From Alligator mississippiensis (Eukaryota > Chordata > Crocodylia > Alligatoridae), in NCBI RefSeq assembly GCF_030867095.1, contig NC_081831.1:17708001-17772000 (forward strand): a stretch of 64,000 nucleotides of DNA. Direction: 5' to 3'. Positions 43,691 to 55,485 of this stretch are shown piece by piece. The first letter of the stretch is position 1, and each line of letters begins with the position of its first letter. The position numbers and the translations under genes are program-made. The notes under the pieces were generated by a model. It was not told the DNA's origin and ran no database searches. It saw only the letters and a program-made list of their open reading frames with translations.

Positions 43691-46090
43691 ACTCATGCTG
43701 GTTTTGAGCTGAATTTCCTGTGGATGTGGGGTTTTTGCTTGCTTAAGTGCTGGGGCTATAAACAGCGTATGTGCATCTCAAATGGGCATTATAAATTAGC
43801 AAGGAGCTTAGGGGAGAGTGGGCTGTGCAAGCGGCAGCTCTGAGTTGGTTCTGAGCACACGTGAGCTCAGAGGGAGGCACCTAGCACTCCAAAATGGAGG
43901 CACAGAATAAGTTTTGCCAGTGCTGGTACTTTGAATCACTCTTCAGGACTTTTGTGGTTCATGGCTGGCTAAATGCCCTTTATACATGTAATGAGATATC
44001 TCCAATCTGGCTTGTGGATTGCCATTGCAACACAAATAATCAGTAGCTATCCTGAACCAGTAGCATCCACATCTAACCACCCACACTGTCACAGTTAACT
44101 CCTACCTTATAGCCCCATTCTGCCAAAGCCAGCACCCACCTTCTTCCATTTCCTTACAAATATGTGTATACAAAGGAGAGCTCAGACTCTTTCTGGGAAT
44201 TAAACACAGTAGAGAAGTGATGGCCTGGGCAGAAACATGTTCCAGAGGTGCAGCCTCATCAGCAGAGATGTGGTCCTGCCATCAGCAACCTCTCTTCCTT
44301 AGTGGCAGAGCTCCAACTCCTGTATCTCTTTTGATTTCAGCTTCTATAGTATGAAACAAGGAGAGAGACTGTTTTACAAGCAACTTCGGTGTCATATGAT
44401 CCCTCACAAACAGTTCCATTTTCTGAACAGGCTATTATTGCATGCTGGTTTCATTCTGGCTTCTGAATGGTCCAAAAGATTTAGCTCTAATCTATGGTAA
44501 CACTGACGATGGTAGAAGCCTGGCTTGCGCTACCACGAGACAGGGATTTTTTGCCAGGGTTGTTAAATTCTTGGCCTACTTGGCCTGGGAAGAGGAATCT
44601 TTCAGAATCAAAGTCTGTCCTCAGTCACATCTGAGTGACCCCAATTAATTCATTACGTCTTCAACATGTTTAGTCAGGGCACAAATATTTAGCCCTTTTT
44701 TCTATAGTCAAGTGCTGTCATAGCAAAGCACTAGGTGAAGGAATCCTCCAGTCCCATTGGTTTTGCTGGCTTATCTGTGTCTGTCAGACTAAAAATACAG
44801 GGAATAAAGGCAAACTGTTTAACTTGTAAGATGATTAGATAGTTCACAAATAGCCTGGCGGGTGTGTATTCTTTGCTCCCTTAACACCAGTGCGTATCTT
44901 AACCAGTGCCATGGGAACCAGTAGTGACCACTGTCTATCTCCATGGCAACTACCTCTCATGATGTCATATTTTTCTATTAGTGCAAGGCAAGCAGTGGAG
45001 GGTTGTAGCAGTGGTCAGAGTCCACAATGAAGGTAAGATGAGACTCTTAAGACTCCTGGTGTCAGAAGTAAATTAAAGCTGGGTAAAGAATAAGTATATG
45101 ATTGCGGCCTTCGCAGCCTGGGATCCCATTCTGAATCAATGGGGACTCTCAAAGCCTCAGGAGCAGCTTTGTGGTGAATCCTAAATCTGACAGACAGCTC
45201 CCTGATAGGCAAATAAAAGGCGAGGATATATAAGGAAACAATTGTGATGAGACCACAGCCAAATTAAAACAGGGGATTGTCGGTCAAAACGTGAAAAGAG
45301 GAGCTCAGCCTGAGAAAAGGCATCAAAAAGCAAACAGTCAGAAGGAACTCTGACCCTGCTGCCAGAGCAGAATACAAGAGCGATGTCCAGCTCTGCTTCC
45401 TTGCACGGGCCTGTTAAATTGGTAAAGCCAAAGAATGTAGTACGACTAAACCAGGTCAATACCAAAGAGCATATACTGCTAAGGTAAAATTGAATCAGTC
45501 TTTAGCTCTCCCTAACTGAGTTCTGCTGTTCTTTGAGTCTCCAAATTCAGCAAAACAATAAAAAGTGTTTGCTTAAATCCATCTCTGTTCAGCATCTCAT
45601 TTAAGCATTTTGAACATGTGCTTGTTTATTCCTAGGGAAGTCAATAGGACTTCATCATCTTGTTGAGACTTGGTAGGACTTAGGGAAGTCCTTAGATCTA
45701 TGCTTAAATGCTTTACTAAATTGGGGTCTGACAGCCTGTCCCTCTCTCTTTTAACAGCTTTAATGAATCATGAAACTTGTGCTTGGTACCACTCTCTTAA
45801 CACTCAATATTTAAAAATTAATCTGTCTTTTAATGAAGAGAACTCTTTACAGGGGTATGACAGTTGAAGCAATCATTCCAGCCACCTGCACACAGATTGA
45901 GTTCCTTGTGACACCTCCAAACTCTTTCTTCTTGAAACCTGTACTTCTCCATTTTCCATAGGGATTCCTACAATTAGGGTGCAGACAGAAGTGACAATTT
46001 TCACTTGATTTGGCCCCAGAAAGCAATCCACAGCCATGACCAAACAGAAGTGCATATCTGCAGCCCACTTTAAAAGGGCCTGAGCCTGCA
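43691..46090. other. Unrecognised unique sequence
   Basis: No exon, RNA gene or repeat family was recognised in about 2.4 kb. Confidence 0.4.
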
Positions 46091-46094
46091 AAAG

Positions 46095-46123
46095 TCTGAA
46101 CCCTCATTGCATGAGGGTTCAGA
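46095..46123. repeat. Perfect 13-bp hairpin, 3-nt loop
   Basis: TCTGAACCCTCAT at 46095-46107 is followed by TGC and then its exact reverse complement at 46111-46123. It is the first of four inverted repeats within 400 bp. Confidence 0.9.
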
Positions 46124-46124
46124 T

Positions 46125-46151
46125 GAACATGCTCCAAAACAGAGCATGTTC
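46125..46151. repeat. Perfect 10-bp hairpin, 7-nt loop
   Basis: GAACATGCTC (46125-46134), loop CAAAACA, then GAGCATGTTC (46142-46151). It begins two bases after the previous hairpin. Confidence 0.9.
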
Positions 46152-46170
46152 TGTAACTTGTGTCTGTGGA

Positions 46171-46380
46171 GCTCCCAGGCTGTCACTGCCTTCAGAATGG
46201 GAGGGGGAAAGGGAGCAGAGGGAGTTTGGTCTGGGGTTTTTTCAGTCAGCTTTGGAGGGAGGGGCAGATGTTTTGGACCTATCTCATCCTCCAGTGCCAG
46301 CTGGGGAACTCCAAGAACAAGCTCCCTCTGCTCCCTTTCCCTATCCCATTCTGAAAACAGTGTCTGGGCTGGGAGCAGGC
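46171..46380. repeat. Long imperfect inverted repeat
   Basis: The core arms at 46191-46232 and 46314-46355 match as inverted complements at 38 of 42 positions (TTCAGAATGGGA, AAAGGGAGCAGAGGGAG). Weaker pairing extends outward to GCTCCCAG / CTGGGAGC (about 46171 and 46367-46374) and inward to about 46250 / 46300. The arms give open frames up to 176 codons in several reading frames; these are by-products of the repeat, not genes. It may be a fold-back element, but flanking duplications were not found. Confidence 0.8.
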
Positions 46381-46442
46381 TCGCAGCAAGCAGCTGGAAT
46401 CCTCTTGTCCAGAGAACTTCTGTTGGGTCCAAGGGACCATTA

Positions 46443-46489
46443 CAACTCATAGCGCTCCCCGCTAAGTGCTACGAGTTGCAATGGGGAGC
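46443..46489. repeat. Inverted repeat, 11-bp arms with one mismatch
   Basis: CAACTCATAGC (46443-46453) pairs with GCTACGAGTTG (46468-46478) with one mismatch. An alternative pairing GCTCCCC (46454-46460 region) with GGGGAGC (46483-46489) overlaps it. Confidence 0.75.
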
Positions 46490-46980
46490 TGCTGTCCTGT
46501 CTGCACCCTTAAAGAACAGGGAAGTTGATCTCAGAAGCTTTGGGCGAGGCCCTGGTTTTGCATGGACAATTCCTATGATCTCTGATGTGGTTATATTTCT
46601 GTCCCGGAGCAGTGTTTGGCTACCTGACTGTGAATGAAATAAAGCCTGCTTGGGCACCTGGTTTGATATTGTGCTCTTTCAATTTTACATCAGCCAAACT
46701 AACCTATTTGAGATTGGCAGAGTTACTTCAGTACAAACTGGAGGGATTCAGGAGGGGTTCAGGTCAGTGCTTAAACGAAAGGCAGGTAAAAAGCTGAGGA
46801 GTTGGTAGATAGTGTTTTCAGTTTTATTTTCTGTGGAATCCAAACAGGACATCTGTTGGGATTTGAGAAAATTTGACTCTTTTTTTCTCTTTTTTTTGGT
46901 TTAGACACTGAGCCACTTACTTCCTGGCTTCCAAAATTGTCCTGATTCAACCAGAGAGGCTCTTTTCCTGCTATTTTTTG

Positions 46981-47022
46981 TCTGATGTCTCTAGCTTTTA
47001 GTTACAAGCTAGAGACATCAGA
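46981..47022. repeat. Perfect 17-bp inverted repeat, 8-nt loop
   Basis: TCTGATGTCTCTAGCTT (46981-46997), loop TTAGTTAC, then the exact reverse complement at 47006-47022. The flanks do not extend the pairing. The stem is short for a microRNA precursor. Confidence 0.9.
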
Positions 47023-49417
47023 AATATTACATCTGCCTGTTTCCAGAGTCTGGATAAACCCTAGTGGATCAGTGCCCTGAATTTGGGTGCTTACCAGAAT
47101 CAAACACAAACTGAACTTTTCTTGGGTCAGCTCTCACTGATTTTTGTCTCACTGAAGCTAAGTGCTGCAGGGGATAAAGGAGTCAGGGCAAAGACCTTTT
47201 TATTGATCTCAAAGCTTCTGTTAATGGTCTCACATCCTGAGCTTTCAATCACTTCCAGACACTGACCTAGTTTGGAAAACAGGGCTTTATTTTGACTCAG
47301 TCCATGCTGTTGGTTCAGCTATAAAGCCAGGGGCTTGACTCTGATTTCCCCTAGTGTAGTAGTGTAAATGCAGAATTGGTGTAGTTACACCAGTATAAAA
47401 TCCAAGTAAGTGACATCGGAGTCATTCCATACCATATTCAAGTAAGGGTAGGGTTTGTGCAGAAATTACAGGGCAATACCTTCAAGAGGAGGCTTTGCTA
47501 CTGATGGTGGAGGGTGAACTGTGAGCAACAAAGGAAGTGTCTTTATTCCAGTTGCCCTTTAAGCATTGACCTTGCAGAGAGAGTTTTGAATTATTTGAAG
47601 GAGCCGAGTAACTGACACTGGGTACAACAACTGCAAAGCTGTTCTCATTAGGGCTGTTGTTTTTCTTACACTGAACTGTGTGTCACACGGAAAACTGATA
47701 TGATGAAAGAAAATAGTCCCCTTCCTCCTTCCGTACACCCCCAAAGGAAATCCATGTGGTGGTGTATATTTACTTATAAAGATATACGATCAAATATATG
47801 AAATGCCAAAGGAGCAGTTAAGGAAACAAAAAAACAAGAATAAAATAAGATCCGAATCATTTCCCTCTCTGCCTTCTTTTAGTGCAGCTCAGATGTAAAC
47901 AAAATGGCAAGAGGAACGTCTCCCACGGTGCCATATAACATGTGATTATGGGGTTCCTGGAGGGTTCTTTATAATGGAATTATAAGGTGCCATGTCTCAT
48001 TCTAGCTGGCATATGTGAAACCACAATATGAAGTAGAAATGTGGCTGTAGAGGGACTCAGGGCTAGTGGCTGCACTGGAGTGGGCCTGAGTACTGCATGT
48101 TCAGTGGCTATCTCACTCCTCTGTTTTCATATCTCACCTGCCATGACCTGATGTAACTGAAAAAGGTCATATTTGGTTGAAGAGAGTTGGCTGAGACTGG
48201 TGTGGGTCATGGCATCTATGAGTCTTCTGTGGGGCTCCATTTCCCCTACACCCCACCACTTTCCACTCGGGTGTTCTTGTTGGTGCTTGGTATAGAAACC
48301 TGGCTGTACTGGGCATCTGGACTTGTTCAGGGAGGAGAGCCTGCAATGGAAGGATACTGCATTTCCTGGAATCAGCACGCCTCGGCAGAGCACTATGGTC
48401 TTTGCTGCAGTTTTGCAGCCAGCAGTGTACAGACCACATCAAGAAATGAATAAATGAATACAACTCAAAAAACTGTATCTGTACCTGCTTCAGGCCTTTC
48501 CTTGGCCCAGCAGGGTATCTCAGCTGCCTTTCCTCAGGCAGTCAAAGCTCCTCAGGGCTTGTTGTTTACGTGAACCTAGTCTAAGTGGGCCGGTCTGTCT
48601 TGGGCCAAACCTTTTGAGTAATGTGGGGCCAGAGGTGTCATGAACCCTGGTGCAGCCCCTAAAGGTACCTGACCTACGGTAGAGCAGCCGTCAGGATTCT
48701 GTGCAGAGAGCTGGGGTGGTCCTGGTCCTTGGCTCCTGGTCTTCAATTTTGGTGGAGGAATGCTGTGCAGGGCAGTGCTTATGCTGGCATTCCCCCATTC
48801 CTGGGGTTGGTAAGGCCTTACATGAGTTCTGGGTTGGTCTGGGCCAACTCAGACCCCTGCTAGCCCCCACATGCCCCCATGTGCCAGCCACCTACCCTTT
48901 TCTTGGGCTGCAGTCCATGTCCATGCAGAGCTGGGGTTCTGGCCCTCATCCCGGTCTGGGAGTGGAGCCCGGGGAGCATTTGCTGTGTGCTGACTGCCTT
49001 TGTGCTCACTGCTTCTTCATGAGCTCAGTCAGGGATCTGTCGCTTGGGGAGCATGCTGGCAGCCATCACCTCAGTGAGTATAGGGCTCTGCTGGGCCCTG
49101 TTACAATGACTCTGGCTGGAAAGTGCACAGGTCTCCAGATCATTCCATTGCTCATTACTGAGACCTTTATAATTCTACTACAATCAGAAATGTCAATATC
49201 TGGAGGTGCAGCTTGGATCAAGAGCCATAGTGTTTGATCCTTGCAGGAACCTTAGAATCTGCAAAACTGGACCAGCATCTCTGCAAAAAACTAACTCTCC
49301 CATCAGGTTTCTGGTTCCCTCTGTTTCTGCTTAGATCACACCTAGAAACAATGTCAGATTGTGAAAACAAAAATAGCTTTTGGGGCTGGGGGGGGGGGGG
49401 GGAGAAGAGGACTATTT
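47023..49417. other. Mostly unrecognised; G-run at the right edge
   Basis: No gene was recognised. A run of about 14 G residues lies near 49388-49401. The 47.34-47.43 kb part contains GTAGTTACACCAGTATAAA, a phrase that recurs in diverged form at 14.3, 54.6-54.8 and 59.05 kb and belongs to an old dispersed family. Confidence 0.4.
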
Positions 49418-49697
49418 CATAGATTTCATAGACATTAGGGTTGGAAAGGACCTCAGAAGATCATCGAGTCCAGCCCCCTGCCCCAGGACCAGGAAGTCAG
49501 CAGGGATCATAGGATCTCAGCAAGATAAATATCCAAATGTCTCTTGAAGGTGTTCAAAGTAGGTGCTTGAATCACCTCCGACGGCAGTCTATTCCAAACC
49601 TTGGGGGCTCGGCCAGTAAAGAAGTTTTTCCTTATGTCCAGCCTGAAATGGTCATGGAGAAGTTTGTGACCATTCGATCTTGTCATCCCTTGGAGGG
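49418..49697 (-). mobile_element. CR1 LINE 3' end, minus strand
   Basis: On the plus strand it begins TCATAGATTTCATAGACATT, then GGAAAGGACCTCAG, CCCCCTGCCCCAGGACCAGG and GTTTTTCCTTATGTCCAGCC. It matches the reverse complement of the last 280 bp of the copy at 3025-4103 (same subfamily). Only the 3' end of the frame and the short 3' UTR are present. Confidence 0.9.
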
Positions 49698-49975
49698 ATA
49701 TGACCCAAACTTGCTCAAATCTCAGTAAATATTTGGGTTGAGTGTTGGGTGAAGGTTCTTATTGTATCCAAATGTATTTGTTCCTTTGTAATATACCACC
49801 TTTCAGTGGTACCAGGCCAAATAAAAAAATGAGGACTGGAGTAGTAACCCACTGTAAATTAGTTCTTTGGGCTACTGGGCATTTTCAAATGGTGTAAGGG
49901 ATAAAATTAACCTTGGTGTAGTATTGTATTATATATTGTACATACATACCTATGTTACTGAACAGTGATAATGAT

Positions 49976-50784
49976 TAGGGGTGTGCGAAGCAGGCCCTAT
50001 TCGATTTGGATTTGGATTCGGTCCAAATCAGGGACAGTGATTCAATTAATTGATTCAGATCACTGTCCCTAATTCAATTTGGCTGAATGCGAATCTGAAG
50101 ATTTGATGTTGATTCAGAGAATCAGTGATTTGGACACAGATGCAGCTTTAAAAGTTTTTCTACATACCTTGAGGTAGCAGGTGTGGCTCATGATCGCTGC
50201 AATGCTGGGGCGGATGGAGCGTCCCTCAGGAGTGCAGGGGGGGGTGCTCCACGTGCTCGGCAGTGAACCTGGAATCGGACTGGAAGTACTTCTGGTCCAC
50301 TTCTAGGTCTGCTGGGGAGTGTGCAGGGGTGCCCCCTCGTGCCCCCCCTGGCTCAGCAATCAGCCACAGGGGGAACCCAGGTGCCCCCCCAGACCCAGGA
50401 GGCACCAGTTACTGAGCTGGAGAGGTGTGGAGGGCCCCTGGCGCGCTCCCTGGCGGACTCAGAAGTAAATCAGAAGTGCTTCTGGTCCACTTTTGGGTCT
50501 GCAGAGGAGCCCCCTGCACTCCTGTGGGACACTCCTTCTGCCCCAGCATCGCAGCATTCACGAGCCCCTGCTACCTAGAGGTATGTAGAAAAAACATTTA
50601 GAGCTGTGTCTATGTCTGAATTGCTGAATCTCTCCGCATCTTTCTGAATCGATTCAGAGGGTTCTGATTCGATTTGGAGAGATTAAAGGGCCCTCTGATT
50701 CGATTCAGATTCTTAGATTTGGCCACCGAATCAGGCTGAATCTCCGCAGAATTGAATCAGGGACTGAAGCTTCGTGCAGCCCTA
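49976..50784. mobile_element. Fold-back hAT-like element, 809 bp, with exact 8-bp duplication
   Basis: The ends TAGGGGTGTGCGAAGC and GCTTCGTGCAGCCCTA are inverted complements with three differences. The identical 8-bp ATAATGAT sits on both sides (49968-49975 and 50785-50792). The arms, about 250 bp each, pair along their length: GATTTGG/CGATTCAG-type text outside, then the CTACATACCT...GCTCATGATCGCTG part against CAGCATTCACGAGCCC...GGTATGTAGAA. The centre is GC-rich and has a direct repeat of CTTCTGGTCCACTT (about 50288 and 50480). There is no transposase frame, so it depends on another element. The exact duplication suggests a fairly recent insertion. A shorter relative lies at 24232-24410. 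Confidence 0.92.
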
Positions 50785-50792
50785 ATAATGAT

Positions 50793-51598
50793 ATTACTAC
50801 TGCTACTACCAATAACAATATATTAAACACTACTTTATTTTTTGCCTTACAGTAGCTCTTAAGGCCTGGAACCAAGATTAGGACCCTCTTGTGCCTAGTG
50901 GCTTCAGAGGGAGGTTTATGTAACAATTTGCTATGTGCACTTAGTATTTTAAGGGTTTTTTAAATTTTTTTTATTTTTAATTTCATTCTTCTCTCTGATC
51001 TGCCCTTCTGATGGCTGTGCCTATCCCTGCCTTAGGTCAAGAACAGCAGCACTGTGCAGCAGGGGGCTGCTTGATAGATTTTAGCTCTGAAGGCATGCTG
51101 CTTCCAACCTGGCCTGCACCACCAGAGCCAGAACAGGAGCCACCACTCCCCTCCTCAGTGCAGCTGCTACTATTTCTCCCTGTTGCCCAGGCAAAGTCCT
51201 CTGCCACAGAAGTGCCACTGAAGCCCCCTGGCTCTGTGGGCTGAATAAAATGGCTCTGCAGGGCAAATCTAGTCAGTAGGCCCTAGTTTGTTGATTTCTG
51301 CTTTAGCTGGATTGGATATTATTGTAGAAGAAGATGGATTCAACTGGGCTAGGGCTGTGATGAATTAGATTGTGTTTGTTCCATCCAAAGCATTATATAA
51401 TTGCTCGGCAGTATTGTTATTGCTGGCTGAATGAGTCTTGCTGCATTCTAATCCTAAATTGATCTGGTAGTTACAGACTAATCTAATCATTTGCTCATGG
51501 AAAGTTTCAAATACACACCAGAAAGATTGCTTCCAGCCCTTGGCCTGCTCTCAGGTTTTGCAAAGTGCCAGCTTGCTCTTCTAAATGATAGTGATAAC
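50793..51598. other. Unrecognised unique sequence
   Basis: Nothing recognised. Confidence 0.4.
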
Positions 51599-52024
51599 TA
51601 GGGACCTACTGAATTCACGGTGGAAGTGGAGTGTGTGGCGGCTACTTTAACCTTGCATGTTCCCCTGCGTGCACCTTGCCCCTTGCCCCCCTCCTCATTG
51701 CTGATTAGCAGAGAACCCTGCTGCTCCCTCCTGATCAGCAGGGAAGCTAAAATTGTGGTTTTAAACATGAGGCCATTTTTGCCTCCCTGTCAGTCAGGCC
51801 AGTCAGCAGCAAACAGTAGGGCTATCCAGGGCCTGTCAGCCAGTCAGCGGTGGGAGGCAAAAATGGTGAAATATTTAAAACCACACTTGTTGCCTCCCTG
51901 CAGATCAGGAGGAAGCTGCAAGCAGGGCCCCTCCACCATTAACCCCGGGGGAGTGGGGAGGAACCTGCAAGATTAAAGGAGCCACAGTGCACCTCACTTC
52001 TGCCATGAATTCAGTAGGTCCCTA
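51599..52024. mobile_element. Non-autonomous DNA transposon with long inverted repeats
   Basis: The ends TAGGGACCTACTGAATTCA and TGAATTCAGTAGGTCCCTA are exact inverted complements over 19 bp, and similarity continues inward (GGTGGAAGTGG / CACTTCTGCC). A second internal inverted repeat pairs AGGCCATTTTTGCCTCC with GGGAGGCAAAAATGGTG and TGTGGTTTTAAA with TTTAAAACCACA. The flanks GTGATAAC and ATCATATC match at 5 of 8, weak support for an 8-bp hAT-type duplication. No transposase frame is present. Confidence 0.85.
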
Positions 52025-52134
52025 ATCATATCCTGTTTGTTTGCCATGGTGAGGACATTGGTGCTTAGGGAGCGAGAATGCGATTATAATGTGAAGGGAG
52101 TCAAGAAATTTCAGGTTATATTTTTGGCACTGCT

Positions 52135-52225
52135 ACAGACAGCCTGTGTGACCCTACGAAAGTCACTTCCTTCTCTATGGTTAAGTCTTTTCTTTTGCAC
52201 GATGAGAATATGACTTTTTATTGAT
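52135..52225 (+). repeat. MIR SINE relic
   Basis: ACAGCCTGTGTGACCCTACG, AAAGTCACTTCCTTCTC and GCACGATGAGAATATGA follow the MIR core in order (CTGTGTGACCTTGGG, AAGTCACTTAACCTCTC, AAAATGGGGATAAT). Confidence 0.65.
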
Positions 52226-52631
52226 TGCAAAGGAATAATGTGATACTAAAGGAATTACATTTTGGCAATATGTGCTGAGATCCTATGATGAGAGGTGCTT
52301 GTTTAAGGTCAATTATTGAATGCTAGCAGGAGATGCCTGCTGAAATGGGGACGGCGTTCTTTCATCTGTTCCTGACCTCCGCTGTCCGGAGGTACCATTG
52401 GTGCAGGGTGGCTTGTTGGTAGGTTTTTGCATAGATTGTTTTTCTCATTTACCAGGATGGCGGACAGACAAGGCAGAACTATTCAATTTGACTGTGCTCA
52501 CCTTACACAGAGCAGTTGCTGCAGACTGTTCGGAGACTTGATGCCTGATCTTGCATTCCAAAACTCCCACGCAGTTTGAAGGGAGCTTTGTGGAGGAGGG
52601 GATGCAAGAATAGAGGAGTACACCCAGGCTA

Positions 52632-52816
52632 GGGACAGAAGTTACACACAAACCAGTTTAAGTCATCAGAAACTGGTTTAAACCTGTAACAAAACAGAAG
52701 GGTAGTGCACATAAACTAGTTTCAAAATGGCTGAAACTGGTGTAAGATAAACCTGGTTGAATGTAGTATCAGACTTAACTGATTTGGGTCAAACCGGCTT
52801 AGGAAACTTCTGTCCC
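52632..52816. mobile_element. Non-autonomous DNA transposon, GGGACAG-ended family, copy 3 (short)
   Basis: The 185-bp copy starts GGGACAGAAGTTACAC and ends AACTTCTGTCCC, inverted termini of 12 bp. The body (AAACTGGTTTAAACC, CAAAATGGCTGAAACTGG, GACTTAACTGATTTGGGTC) matches copies at 2071 and 26653, but the 0.5-0.7 kb right part of those copies is missing. So either this is the minimal form of the family or a derived deletion. CAGGCTA just upstream may be part of the terminus. Confidence 0.8.
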
Positions 52817-53174
52817 GGACCCCTAAGACTTCAGAAGAGAAGCTCAGAAGTTACTTCAGCCCTGCTCCAACTCCTGGCCTCTGTGCAGAACCCACAAATG
52901 GATTATGATGAGGCTGAGTGTCCATAGTGAACGGTGGACAGGGTTATGTAAGGTACGGAAGTCTTAAACGAAACATGTCAAAATGGCACCTCTCCACTTT
53001 CCTCTTTCAACTTGCTCCAACCTTGAAGTGCACCTATGTGTTGGGATGAAATCCCTAAAGCAGAAATGAATGTTTCCACGTGTGTTGGGAGCATGGGATC
53101 CTCTGCATTCACAGCCTCCTGCTTTGGTCAGCAGATCTGACTGTGTATACTTGCCTGAAAAGGAAATTTATGCA
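52817..53174. other. Unrecognised unique sequence
   Basis: Nothing recognised. Confidence 0.4.
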
Positions 53175-53400
53175 TAAGTTCAATAGGGCAGGGTAGTAAA
53201 GTGGTTAATATGTCTTGCTGTAGTTCTGCGAGCATGAATTTATGCCCTGTTCAGAACTTATGTTGAAAGCTGCCTACAGTCAACCCAGCTTCAGAAAAGT
53301 ACCCGGTCACTCAGGTTGGGTTGTCAAAGGCAGGCAGATACGATCCTACTCACATCACTCTCTTATGTGCTGTTGGCTGTAGAAACCAGCAGGCTGTAAA
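53175..53400 (+). mobile_element. tRNA-like SINE, copy 1
   Basis: The head resembles a tRNA-derived Pol III promoter (GGGTAGTAAAGTGGTTAATA for the A box, GCATGAATTTATGCCCTG for the B-box region). The body runs through CAACCCAGCTTCAG, CACTCAGGTTGGGTTGTCAA and ACATCACTCTCTTATGTGCT, then GTAGAAACCAGCAGGC. The same order is found at 60720-60935, so this is a repeat family of about 220 bp. I do not recognise the family name or the LINE that would share its tail. Confidence 0.62.
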
Positions 53401-55485
53401 CTAACTTGCCTGATGGGCTGGATGGATTCTTGGCTTGCTGTGAGAATCTTTTCATGGGTGTCTTCCCTTTGCTCAGGTTTTTTTTCTATGTTTTAAAACT
53501 ACAGTGGAAAAAAGAGACTTGATGTCTTTCCAGCAACTTTCAAATCACTTCATTTGATATAATTTTATATATGCACACATACACTTAAAAGGCACATTAA
53601 ATCTCAAAACACAAACTATATACCCACGCCTCGATGTGGAATCAATAATCTAGTCACGTCAGCTGGATTTTAAACATAGTTTTAAACCTAATAAAGGAAC
53701 AAGATTATAGTAAAAATGTGCTGCCCTCAGCAGGAAGCACCTGCCAGGCTGCGGGCTGCTTATGCCAGTATTTAGGAGCAGTAAATCTTTGCATATGGAG
53801 AGGCTCAAGCAATGAAAACTATTTGATTTCTTCCACTCACCATCTGAAACAGCACTTGATATAGTTTTCCTGCTGGCCTTTAACAGCTGCAGGAGTGAGT
53901 GCTTGTGTGTGAGAAATATCAGGAGCGATGGATTTTACTTGAGTTGGGGTAGGCCAGGGAAAATAAACATCTCAACACCAGAAAGAGAAAGCAAGTGAGA
54001 GGGTGATGATCATACTTTTACTCAGGCTGCCCGAGCGGGAGCTGCCAGTACTGTGTGTTTTTAAGAAGTGACTCTAGAGCCTGGTTGTTAAATCCTTGGC
54101 TTTTCCATGGAAACCTTGTTGCCATAGAAGGTGCGGACACAGTTCATTTATTTAACTCATTTGACAGGATTTGGGGTAATAAAAAAAATGGGAACGCAAG
54201 TGTTCCTAAACAGCTGTGCAGATGAGGTTGTATAAATGCTCCTTAGTGTGAAGGAAAATGTGGGTTTTGCCCAAATGAAAGAAAAGAACTTTAGACCTTT
54301 AAGAAACAGATATGCAAAAGTGCACAGCACCCACGACTGCCGCCAGGTTTTTAAAGTCATTCCACTTCCATTTAATTATGAAAGTCAGTGAGGCTAGGTT
54401 TGTACAGGAGCCCAGAATCTGCGTGCGATTTTATACCTGCATTTCAGATTTTTGCCTTCACTGAGAAATGGGACATAGGAGTTTTTCTATTTTGACATGC
54501 AGCCAGTCAAGACTCCTCAGGATAAATGAACAAATCCAGTACTACTTCAAGTAAACATCTGACTTAACTGCTAGAGAATGATCTCTCAATTTGAAGGGTC
54601 AAATTCTGCCCTATCACTTGTGGCTTAATTCAGCCTTGGCATAACTCTAGTATTGTGAATGGAGTTAACTATGAATTTACACCAGGAAAGTGAATTTGGT
54701 TCTTTGGTTTAATTTAGTATGTCAAGTCTTAAGCATTTAGATGGGATTCTTACCCGGTGTAAATCAGTGGGGCTCCATTCATTTCACTAAAACTAAATGG
54801 TTCATGTTAGCTGAGAATTGGTGATTTTTTTTTAAAGTCCCTTATTCTAATGTTAAGAAAAACAAACAAATACATTACGACAAAATTAGTAGCATTTCCA
54901 AAGGATCTATCCACAGTATATCAATAGCTTGCCTCCTTGGCCTCTGCAGCAGCAACTGGCAGTTGTGTATTTCCATACTCGTGTTGACGTCATTGCAGAA
55001 GCACAAACAAAGACATAAGCAGAAAACTGTATTAATTTCAACCTCCATTATGGAAACCAGACCAAAAAACGCCCCCCACCAAAACCAATGCTTACCATTG
55101 AGATCATTTTAGGAGTTTTTTATATCCTGTCTTCTCAGAGAGTGTCCCAAGCAGTTGTATAAAAGTCAACTTCCTTTTCATCCAACGTAAAATGGTTAAC
55201 AAAGACCAGTGAATGGATAAAATATAATGATTTTCTAATTCAGATTGATATAATGAAGGTAATCTGAAGGACTCATCTAACTCTGCTATTCACAATGAAT
55301 TCTTGCATAGCAAAAAGGACCCTAAACAAATCAGAACCATTGTGAATAAGGAGTATAGCCAAAGATTTGGCTGTCTACTCATGCATAGTTTGTAAGTAAA
55401 AAGTGAACTAAATGTGACAAATGTATTACATACTGCTGATTAGTCCTTCATTTCAAATATGGAGGTTTTGAAGTTTCTTAGTGTT
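53401..55485. other. Unrecognised unique sequence
   Basis: No exon or RNA gene was recognised. The part at 54.60-54.80 kb holds diverged copies of the old TTTACACCAG / GGTGTAAATC family phrase. Confidence 0.4.

Noticed and set aside
46107-46637. 176- and 126-codon frames on opposite strands
   Set aside because: They cross the long inverted repeat, which makes similar peptides on both strands.
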